Assembly: GCA_977006965.1 (NCBI GenBank)
Contig: OZ345356.1
Location: 992,001 to 1,056,000 of the forward strand
DNA: 64,000 nt
Direction of reading: 5' to 3'
Source of the DNA: Phymatolithon calcareum
Lineage: Eukaryota; Rhodophyta; Florideophyceae; Hapalidiales
Shown here: one piece after another, positions 9,185 through 17,395 of the stretch
Position numbering within the stretch: position 1 is the stretch's first letter
Layout of the letters: each line of letters opens with the position of its first letter
Position numbers and translations under genes: made by a program
The notes under the pieces: generated by a model
The model's input: the letters and a program-made list of their open reading frames with translations, nothing else
Databases searched by the model: none
What the model was told of the DNA's origin: nothing

Positions 9185-11828
9185 ATGATACAATTCGTGC
9201 CCCCCGCTTTTGATACTTCGGATCGAGCGAGCTCAACAACAGAGCGGAAAACTCCTGTTCGATTAACTCCGTACTCCGTAGATATCTCACTGTGTCGCCA
9301 ACCTTGCGATACAGAGTATGTTCGGCGGCACCACGTTCCTAATGCAGCTTTTTCCTCACGTCAAAATCCTAGTCCTTCGCCTGGATTGCCTCCCATTGGA
9401 AGCCCTGCCCTACATCCGACAACAACTAACCGTTTTGAATCCATTGCGTCAGGTGCTGCATCATACGGACAGTCCCATCCTGGGACTACTCCGCCGAGCA
9501 AAACCATCCGTAAATCAAGAGTTCAGCGCACACGGAAGAAGTCTACGAAAAAGAAATCATTTGGGGAAAAATTAGTTCCTCGGAATACTCTAGCATCTGC
9601 AATGAGCAATATCACAGTCCCATCGCAAGCCACAATGCCGCGTCATTCTCGATCCGAAAATGTGCGAAGTGATATCGACATCAGTGATTATGAACACTGC
9701 CCGACTCAGACTGCCAGTTTTTCGTCCCGCTCTCCTAATTCATCATGTCTTCCACAGGAAGCACAGGCTGAAAACACGCCTGGATTACCATTGCAAGAAA
9801 ACGATTTTTGTATATTTCGTCCGCGCGATTTTTTCCCGGCGGAAGGTCGATCCCGTGCTGAGCTATCAAGTTCCCCGGGCACCGTATCTATGTCGCAATC
9901 ATCCCATGCTGTAACATCTCTACCCATTCATGGGGCTTTATCTCATCTGGGACACTCAGCGGTGTCCATTTCCACACACCCAGCATCATCTCTTCCCTCT
10001 GCAGAAGTTGAAGCTCACTCCCTGTACACTTCGTCTCAGCCACTTCACGCAGCACGATATTGGCCGGCTCAGTCAACGGTGCATCGACTTCCTCATGCTG
10101 CAGAATTTTATGCTCATCATTCAGCAGCATCTGCCGCATCGGGCGCAACCCCATCTCATCCATTACGCGCAGCCGCACCCCAAGTCGTACAGGGCACAGT
10201 ATCTCATCCCGTGCCCAAGCCAATATCGAGCCCAATGAACGTAGCTGCCCACCGACCTTTGGAAGGCGCAGCATCTCTTCCCATTGGAGGAGTCGCATCT
10301 CAGCCTATGAATTCATCTCTCCCTTCAATCGGAGCTGCAGCTACACCCATGCATATAGCTTCATCTCTCGTGGCGAGCTCCAGTACGTCAATGGCGGCAA
10401 GCTCAGCAGCATCACTCCGCCTACACTCATCGATATCGCGTCGTGTACTCTCATCTGCATCAATCCCCACGAATTCGACTGGAGCCCGCCCAGTACGCAT
10501 GTCTACATCTATTCCGGCCCATACAGCCGCGTCTCTGTTACGCCCGCCTCGCTCTCCAGCAAGAGCATCTGCTCTTACAAATACAGGATCTATACTGTCC
10601 CCTGGAAGCAGTGGAATTGCACAGTTGGTTTCTGTCATGAAAGACCTTCTTGCTCAAACTGTGCAGTGGCGTCAAGAGGACTGTCGTAGGAGGAACAAGG
10701 AAGAAAAGGATAGAAAGCTGTTGTTGGACGCTGTTCTCTCGTATGGACAGCATCTCCAAGAAATTGCTACCAAAATTCACCATTTATCTGCTCCAAAAAA
10801 CGTCTCCTCAGAAGCGCAATCCAAGGCCTCTTTGGCTCTTATTGCACATGTAAGTGAAGGTGCAATTCTCTTCGATTTTGTTGCTTTCGATTTTTCTGAC
10901 TCTTTAGCAGCATTTTGTTAAGCTGAATGCGTTGCTCGCCATGGCCCCGTCGTCGGAGTCTTCACATATTTTTGACGCCAGCGCAGATCCGTCATGTCAA
11001 GCTATTCGGGAGGCGGCCAAGTTTGCGCTAGGAACTGATGAAGAGGATGCGGTGCTTCCTCTTTTCTCTGGTATGGTGTGCCCGAAGAAATTCGGCAGTG
11101 AGGAAAAATCACATGGTCTGTCGTTTGCTGCCACTGTTTCTCGCGGTCAGACGAGGGCCCATGATGTTCTACAGCGTGCGATGATACCTATTTTTTACCA
11201 GTTTTGCCCTCAATCATGCCCACTGCGTACTGGTAGTCGATCTTCACAGGATGAAAAGCAAGCGTTTGCAAAAGCTACGGTTGCCACAGGGCTGCACAAG
11301 ACGTCAGAAGAATATCACGATGCCTGGTTTCACGCTTGTGTAGCTATGCGTGTGAAAGCAAGGGCGGCAGCTGTTTCAACAGCGGATGAGATACTTGAGC
11401 TCCGTCCCGGGGCCCGGCTTCCATCTATCTGGCCCCACGAAGGGGAAATCTTCGACAGTGAGTTCCTGGACATGTCCGTGTGCTCCTATGCTTTTGTCAT
11501 TGTGAAGGTAAGGTTTTCCGTCACGTCTTCAATCGACGATCACATTAACGAGAACACTAACACTACCATACGTTTCGATTTTTCACAGATTACAATGGCT
11601 ATCAGACGAAAAATGTTTCCCCCCGGTACACAGAAAGAGCTACAGCGATCGCAGCGGGCACCTTGGGCTGCGGAGGCTCTGCGGGTGGATTCTATGCTGG
11701 AATCACGTGAAGCTGGAGCTTTGCAGCCGTCCGCTATGCACATCGGAAGAATTAGATTTCCCCAAAGACTTAGGGACGGAACAAAGGAATTCTTGATGGA
11801 CATTTTGTCCAGTGGAAGTCAGGCATAG
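9185..11828 (+). CDS. Ser/Pro/Ala/His-rich protein of transposon C, three exons
   Basis: Start ATG at 9185 (frame open from 9173). Exon 1 runs to 10849; a 58-bp intron (GTAAGT at 10850, TTTAG ending 10907) keeps the frame; exon 2 is 10908-11507; an 81-bp intron (GTAAGG 11508, TTTCACAG ending 11588) divides by three and could be retained; exon 3 ends at 11828. The product is about 830 residues: a basic tract (KSRVQRTRKKSTKKKS, near residue 110) that looks like a nuclear signal, a long low-complexity part with loose 8-residue SLPIxGAA-type repeats, a charged coiled-coil-like helix (QWRQEDCRRRNKEEKDRKLL) and a folded-looking C-terminus with no domain I recognise. By analogy with CACTA TNPA it could bind the element ends; that is inference. 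Confidence 0.6.
10850..10907 (+). other. short spliceosomal intron in the transposon C gene
   Basis: GTAAGT donor after codon CAT and a pyrimidine-rich CTGACTCTTTAG acceptor. Removal joins ..LALIAH to QHFVKLNALL in the same frame, whereas reading through runs into TAA at 10919-10921. The phase-0 join is the main reason the two open stretches are called one gene. Confidence 0.65.
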
Positions 11829-12039
11829 GCGCAAGCAGTGCAGAACGGAGTTGCTCGTGGCAGCAGGGTAGTTTTTTACCGCGTGGAAATTTAAATTTTG
11901 TAGCTGTAGGAGTCCTAGAATAGCTGGCGCCCTGGTGAATAATCAATGCATCCGATTTTTGTCTATTCCACCCGGCATTCAATGCGAGTACTGTAGCACC
12001 AAAAGGGCAGTACAGTCTGTGTCGCACGACAAAAAATGG

Positions 12040-12240
12040 CGTGCCCAAGACACCGTGCCCCAGACACTGTGCGGCACAAATAAGACAGGTGTCTGCGGCA
12101 CGTGCCTTCGCTGTGCCCTAGACACTACTGGAGACACGGAAAAAATAATCATTAATTTATTATGGTCTTGTGTCTCGCGGGAAGCTCCACGGCGCGCACG
12201 GAGCACGGTATGTCCCCAGACACCTGTCTCGGTATCTGTG
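12040..12240. repeat. subterminal GACAC motif cluster of transposon C
   Basis: Seven or so copies of GACAC/GTGTC lie in the last 220 bp: CAAGACACCGTG, CAGACACTGTG, AGGTGTCTG, TAGACACTAC, GAGACACGG, TTGTGTCTCG and CAGACACCTG. Two more sit near the left end (6074-6096). Subterminal repeats of this kind are transposase or TNPA binding sites in CACTA-type elements. Confidence 0.5.
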
Positions 12241-12260
12241 ACAATGCCACAAAGTTCCCG
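12191..12260 (-). repeat. right terminal inverted repeat of transposon C
   Basis: Reverse complement matches 6051-6120 at about 61 of 70 positions with no gaps, ending AAAGTTCCCG next to an AT shared with the left flank. Confidence 0.82.
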
Positions 12261-13190
12261 ATGATGATGACACGGTTGCTACAGGAACACTTCGCAAGAG
12301 TCTCTACTCACTCGATCTTGCAGATGGCAACAAAGTTACTGAAGTTTCGTGTCTTGCTAGCCTCCAGCTTTGGCATGAACGTCTCGCTCATGTCCACCCC
12401 TCTGGTATCTCTGATATGGTACGTCATGGGGTGGTCAAAGGTGTGAACCTAGCCCCCAATCCAATCTCAGAACATCCATGCAGGGGCTGTCTCGTCGGCA
12501 AAGGTCATCGCGCTCCTATCCCAAAGTCTAGTAGTGCTCGTTCTGAAGCTGTCCTCAACCTCGTACATTCCGACGTCTTAGGTCCTATCGACATTCCATC
12601 ACTTGGAGGCTCTCGATACTTCATCACATTCATCGATGATCACTCCAAATGGACCACGGTATACACCATGCGACGGAAGTCGGAGAGCTTTGAGTGTTTT
12701 CGAAAGTTCCACAAGTATGCTGAAACCCATACTGGTAGAAAGCTTAAGCATTTGAACGTTCAGGACTTCTCGACTGCACCAAAGCTCAAAGCTATTAGGA
12801 CCGATAACGGAGGCGAGTACCTTTCAAACGAGTTCAAGACATATTTGGCACAACACGGTATACATCAGCAACTCACAGTAGCATATACTCCACAACAGAA
12901 TGGGGTGGCTGAGCGCATGAACCGCACAATTCTCAACTTGGTGCGCTCGATGCTTCATCACAGAGGCATCGAGAAGAAGTTCTGGGCTGAAGCACTTACT
13001 ACTGCTGTGTATGTGCGCAATCGAGTTACGTCACGAGGACTTCCTTCGAACACGACCCCCCATCACATATGGATGGGTGCCGCTCCAGACTTGGGACACT
13101 TACGTGTATTTGGCATAAAGTGTTGGTACGTGATTCCGAAAAAGAAGGTTAAGAAACTCGACTCTCGAACTCGTGAAGCATTATGCTGGG
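12261..13190 (+). pseudogene. copia element B: integrase
   Basis: Resumes the copia frame after transposon C (DDDTVATGTLRKSLYSLDLA). The zinc-binding pre-integrase part shows LWHERLAHVHPSG and HPCRGCLVGKGH (HHCC). The core has the acidic triad: HSDVLGPI, AIRTDNGGEYLSNEF and NGVAERMNRTILN. It ends with KCWYVIPKKKVKKLDSRTREA. A one-base deletion near 13185 shifts the frame between LDSRTREA and the following MLGYATSSKGYKLWD segment, so integrase and RT are no longer in one frame. Integrase inserts the cDNA into the genome. Confidence 0.9.
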
Positions 13191-14505
13191 ATATGCGACT
13201 TCGTCCAAAGGATATAAGCTGTGGGATCTAAGCTCCAAGAAGGTGATTGTGTCAAGGGATGTGACGTTCGACGAATCGGATTGCGGATTAGGTGAGGCTG
13301 AAACGGATGTATCCACTGCCATTCCAGACGACGGAATCGTCCAAGCATGTGAGTATACGGTTGATGCGAAAGACACTTCGGAGGAAAACAACAAGAACCT
13401 CGATGTGACTAACGAAGAAGGGCAGCAGGCGGACGATGCAGAACAGCCAACAACACCACCGGCATCTGAATTAACTACACCGATGACCGCAAAACCCATT
13501 CTGCGCAGGTCAGCTCGGGTCTCAAAACCACCCACTGACTTCTGGAAAGCTCCCCCGCACACTGCAATGCTTGCCTTCGAATCAGTCAATCTCGCATCGG
13601 AATCCGCTTTGTCTTCTCATCAAATACCTCAGACCTTTAAGGAAGCGACTTCAAATCATACTGTCGACTTCTGGTCAAAGGCCATAGAGAAAGAACATTC
13701 TTCACTCGTCCATAATAATACCTGGAAACTGGTTCTGCGCAACTCCGACATGAACGTGCTACCGTGCAAGTATGTCTTTAAGGTCAAGGATACAGGCCCA
13801 AAAGTTCGAATTGTGGCAAAAGGCTTCCGACAGGTTCATGATCTGGAACTCCACCAAATGGATGTTGTGACAGCGTTCCTGCATGGTGACCTTGACGAAG
13901 ACATCTACATGAAAGTTCCGGCCGGATTTCGAGATCCCAAGCGTACCAACCTTGTTTGCAAGCTCTTGAAGGCACTATACGGTCTGAAGCAAGCTCCGCG
14001 GCAATGGCATGCCAAGATCGACAAGTTCCACATCGACGAGCTCGGCTTCTCAAGCAGCCCCAACGATCCTTGTCTGTACGTCCGGCACAAGTCAAACAGC
14101 ATCATGATCATCGCCCTGTATGTGGATGACTTACTGATTGCTGGAAACGAAACCTCTGCCTTTTCATGGATCAAGGGGGAGCTGAACAAGCGGTTCGAGA
14201 TGAGGGACCTTGATGAAGCAAGTGTATGCCTTGGGCTTGAGATTCGCCGGGACCGTACTCTTCGGACCCTTCATCTTTCGCAGTCGGTGTACGCTCAGTC
14301 GGTCTTGGAACGCTTCGGCATGGAGAACTCGAAACCGCCACCTACCCCAACGAAGTCAAGCAACAAGAACACCCCAATCGAGGAAGTGGATATCACCGAG
14401 TCCCTTGGAGACGAATTTCCGTATCGTCCAGCTATCGGAAGCCTGATGTACTTGATGGTCGGCACTCGCCCAGACATCTCGGACTCGGTCGCCAAGCTTT
14501 CTTAG
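13183..14505 (+). pseudogene. copia element B: reverse transcriptase, internally deleted
   Basis: Linker, then the RVT_2 domain: FKVKDTGPKVRIVAKGFRQ, QMDVVTAFLHGDLDEDIY (catalytic Asp) and LYVDDLLIAG (catalytic YVDD). Compared with element A, 27 residues are missing in frame between FRQVH and DLELHQMD, including the YGETYAPVVKF motif of the RT fingers. This alone should disable the enzyme. The frame then stops at a TAG (14503-14505) inside KLS-FCE, where A has Ser. Confidence 0.9.
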
Positions 14506-15094
14506 TTTTGCGAGAAACCCTTAAAGCGTCACTGGATGGGTGTTAAGCGCGTTCTTCGGTACATTGAAGGTACTCGAGACTATGGGATTCTGTTCGGTGC
14601 AAGTGAGAGCTTGGTGCCAATCGGGTACACAGACGCGGATTGGGCAGGTTTTCGTGAGACAAGGCGATCAACAAGTGGCTATGTGTTCCTTCTTGCAGGG
14701 GGAGCCATAAGCTGGCGTTCGAAGAAACAAACTATCGTCGCCACGTCAACATGTGAAGCGGAGTACATCGCTTCCTGTGCCGCCACCAAGGAAGCTGTTA
14801 GGCTGTCAAGACTTATGGCAGATATGTAAGGTCTCCAGAAGCCCATTCTAATGACTTTGTATACCGACAGTCAGAGTGCAATCGCAACCGGGGAGGAACG
14901 CTGCCATCACTCAACGCAACAAGCATATTGACATCCAATATCGCTACGTTCGTGATGTTGTTGCAACAGGAAAGATCTGGATTAAGTACTGCAATACTGA
15001 GTCCATGGTTGCTGATGCACTAATCAAGCCACTCGATCGAATCAAGACAGCCAAGTTCGCTCAAGAGATGGGAGTATGCAAGCAAGTGGTGTAG
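14506..15094 (+). pseudogene. copia element B: RNase H, broken
   Basis: Continues the RT frame after the TAG: HWMGVKRVLRYIEGTRDYGI, then RNase H GYTDADWAG, STCEAEYIA and LYTDSQSAIA. A TAA near 14827-14829 (LMADM-stop) and a frame change around 14890 precede the C-terminal NKHIDIQYRYVRDVVATGK and DALIKPLDRIKTAKF. Homologous to the intact C-terminus of element A. Confidence 0.88.
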
Positions 15095-15106
15095 TGTCCG
15101 TCGATC

Positions 15107-15115
15107 AAGGGGGAG
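15107..15115 (+). other. polypurine tract of copia element B
   Basis: AAGGGGGAG immediately precedes the 3' LTR start TGTTAGAAGTGTG. Position and composition are those of a plus-strand priming site. Confidence 0.75.
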
Positions 15116-15559
15116 TGTTAGAAGTGTGATTGCTTGGAACTCTAGTCGCAAACACACTTCAATATCAAGGTATGATCTCGGCACACGTGTACACGTGTCA
15201 AGCAGAAAGTCAAAGTGTCTCAGAATTTTGAATCAAGAAGATTGGCAGTGACAAGTGTCAAAGTATGATAAGAGTATGATAATCATACTCCCCTCACTCA
15301 GTAGATAATTTTTGATTTTTTCATATGACACGTGTCATATGATATTATGACAAATTTGTTTAGAGTTCGTGTGTCTCCGTCGTCAATTAGGGTTTTGATC
15401 AAGTCTGGTTGTGTTCTCAGGTCTATATAGTCTTGACCTGAGGTCTGCCAAGTCAATAAACTAAGGAACTTATTCACTCACAACTCATCTTCTACTCGAC
15501 CAATTCACTCCAACCAAACTTTTTCCTTCACCTCATCTACTCCCGAACCTCCAAAAACA
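15116..15559 (+). repeat. 3' LTR of copia element B
   Basis: 444 bp, TGTTAGAAGTGTG...CCTCCAAAAACA, aligned to the 5' LTR (3926-4370) along its whole length but with many substitutions. Retains ACACGTGT motifs, the GAGTATGATAATCATACTC dyad and CTATATAG. Confidence 0.88.
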
Positions 15560-15854
15560 GTAGTTTATGTCGTTCAAAGATGTTCAGAATCGACTGCCAC
15601 ATTTCCTTGGCCGTATTCACATCTTGCACGTGCTCGAGATGTTAATACGAGAGAGAAAGTCCGATAATAGCCTTTGCCTTGTTGTCACTTCGACGCCAGG
15701 GACTGAAATCGTCCGCGTCCCGTGCTGGTGAATCGTCCTCAATGTTTTCATCAAGTTCGCGGAATGATAGTACTAGCTGAATTTTCTGTTTCCAAGCATG
15801 GAAATTGGTCTCATTGAGTTTCTCGACCTTCAGCGTTCCTTGCGAGTTGTCCAT
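15560..15854 (-). pseudogene. copia element F: gag N-terminus
   Basis: On the minus strand from the ATG at 15854 (MDNSQGTLKVEKLNETNFHA) down to the edge of element B's LTR. Near-identical to the start of the element B gag. A GAA to TAA change stops it within LSLS-Y-stop (B has LSLSDEHLEHVQ), after which the same frame resumes with HLEHV..KEMWQSILNIF. The rest of the element is missing. Confidence 0.85.
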
Positions 15855-16420
15855 ATTGGGGAGTGTGGGTGTTCTATTCTTGTCGAAAATCCGATCGGGG
15901 AGTCCACTGCGAGTCAACCGAAGTTAACTATCAAGGCACTCTATCCCGTATAAGAAATTCCTTCAAGTCAATGTGACTTGGACCTTGATCCGGGGATGGC
16001 TCGATGGCCGAATACCTCTTGTGGCGTTTTGGTACACCTGAACCTGCAGCCGGCAACACGCAATGCAAGACGTTTTGAGGTATCCTGAAACGGACCTAGT
16101 AAGAATCAAAGATTTTTAACAAGGATACGCAACAGGAAAACCCTTGTGGTGTTTTGGTACACCTGAACCAGCAGCCGGCAACGCGCACTGCAAGACGCTT
16201 TGTGATCCCCTGAAGCGGGCCCCGTAAGGATCAGAGATACTTAACGAGGATACGCGAGTAGAATCGGAGAGAATAATCTTCTGAAGCGGGCCGAGCAAGA
16301 ATCAACGATTCTTGAGAAGGATACGCAAGCAGAAATATCAGACAGAGACAGATCGCGGGCGAAGGAGAACCCCGGAGATGAAGACGATGATGATGAAACG
16401 CGGTTGTTGAGGTGCGTTGA
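15855..16420 (-). other. copia element F leader with repeat units
   Basis: The untranslated leader of element F, between its primer-binding site (16421-16434) and gag ATG. It contains about three copies of the unit seen in element B, marked by TGGTACACCTGAACC, GCAAGACG and GGATACGCAA/GC (about 16020-16330). No coding sequence is apparent in it. Confidence 0.65.
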
Positions 16421-16434
16421 CTGGGCCCATAACC
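16421..16434 (-). other. primer-binding site of copia element F
   Basis: On the minus strand GGTTATGGGCCCAG directly follows the 5' LTR. Identical to the element B site; complementary to the initiator tRNA-Met anticodon arm. Confidence 0.8.
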
Positions 16435-16878
16435 TGTTGAAGAAGGTTAGGTAAGTGATGGGGAGAAAGAAAAAGTTTGGTTGAAAGAAAATAGTTGAGT
16501 AGAAGCTGAGATAGGTGAGAATGTGTTCCTTGGTTTATTCACTTGGCGGACCTCAGGTCAAGACTATATAGACCTGAGAACTCAATCAACTTGATCCAAA
16601 ACCCTGATTGACGACGGAGTCACTCTAACCCTAAACAAATTTGTCATAATATCATATGACACGTGTAACATGAAAAAATTAAAAATTATCTACTGAGTGA
16701 GGGGAGTATGATTATCATACTCTTATCATACTTTAAAACGTGTCACTGCCAATCTTCTTGATTCAAAGTTCTGAGACACTTTGAATCTCGGCTTGACACG
16801 TGTACATGTGTACCGAGATCATACCTTGATATTGAAGTGTGTTTGTGACTAGAGCCCCAAGCAATCACACTTCCAACA
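16435..16878 (-). repeat. 5' LTR of copia element F
   Basis: 444 bp with ends TGTTGAAGAAGG...CACTTCCAACA in minus orientation, next to a primer-binding site and gag start. Part of the same LTR subfamily as those of B and both solo LTRs. The outer flank is ATTTC (16879-16883). Confidence 0.88.
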
Positions 16879-17056
16879 ATTTCTACATCTATCGTACCGT
16901 GCGAGCGGAAATGCACGGATCGTCAGCTAACTATCAAATTACAGTGCCCGCTAACTAAATCAATGAAGCGGGTGACAGGTATCATACGGAGCCCTGATTT
17001 CCGAACTAAATCAGGGACACCTGCCTGAACCTCTTCATAGTATCCCAGCACGGGAA

Positions 17057-17395
17057 GTGAAATTTCGCTCTATGCGCCACAAGCACCTGCTGCTGCCTAT
17101 AATTGGCAAGACGAAATATCCGAGATGCTTTCTGCTCGTGCGGCCGCCTGTGCCGTACTTCAGCAACAAAACACCGTGGTCTAGCCGGCCGACATTCGAA
17201 AAGTGCTTCAAATTTGTTTTCCTTCCGTTCATGCGGGCGCGCAAGTCGAAGAATGTCGCGCTGCTGGTCTTCAACGCGAACTCGCATGTGGACCTCGTAT
17301 ACTTTCGCGATATGATTACTTTCATCGCTCATACACCTAACGTAACGGCAATGCATTAACCCTTGGACTTAGGACCCTAACAGAAAATAGTGTTG
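17057..17395 (+). pseudogene. pogo/Tigger-like (DDE_1) transposase fragment
   Basis: The plus-strand frame reads IIGKTKYPRCF, then ..VPYFSNKTPWSSRPTFEKCF, then KNVALLVFNANSHVDL and ITFIAHTPNVTAMH. This is the order of blocks in pogo/Tigger/jerky DDE_1 transposases (IGKS.PRCF; kaWM...F..W; vaLLvDNasSH; LPPNvTa.hQPmDqG). The catalytic Asp of LLVDN is Phe here. The frame hits TAA exactly where HQPLD should begin; PLDLG is readable just beyond. Clearly dead; only the C-terminal half of the catalytic domain is recognisable. Confidence 0.6.

Larger units (their letters stand above)
6051..12260. mobile_element. DNA transposon C, two divergent genes, inside copia B
   Basis: A 6.2-kb insertion with terminal inverted repeats (CGGGAACTTTGTGGC... 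and its complement), both touching an AT dinucleotide. Removing 6051-12260 plus one AT rejoins the copia pol frame exactly, which fixes the borders. It holds a 700-residue class transposase-like gene on the minus strand and a spliced Ser/Pro/Ala-rich gene on the plus strand, reading away from a shared short upstream region. The right end has a cluster of GACAC motifs. The layout resembles CACTA/EnSpm elements, but the terminus is not CACTA. Family assignment is tentative. Without its own nested LTR it is about 5.76 kb. Confidence 0.85.
3926..15559 (+). mobile_element. copia element B, full length, host of transposon C
   Basis: Two LTRs in the same orientation (3926-4370 and 15116-15559) bracket, in order, a primer-binding site, a leader with tandem repeats, gag-protease, integrase, RT, RNase H and a polypurine tract: the Ty1/copia order. 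Without the inserted transposon C (6051-12260) the element is about 5.4 kb, normal for copia. The two LTRs differ at dozens of positions and the coding region has several stops and frameshifts, so the insertion is old. The flanks (ATTTC on the left, GTAGT on the right) do not match, so one side has been rearranged after insertion. Confidence 0.88.

Noticed and set aside
9706-10638. Minus-strand and shifted frames over the Ser/Pro/Ala-rich region of transposon C
   Set aside because: Low-complexity DNA keeps many frames open; only the plus-strand frame joins downstream exons by splicing.
12040-12240. GACAC cluster as a CRISPR-like array
   Set aside because: The spacing is irregular, the copies are on both strands and there are no spacers; it is subterminal transposon sequence.
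3926-15559. 5-bp target duplication for copia B
   Set aside because: ATTTC and GTAGT do not match; one flank has been rearranged.
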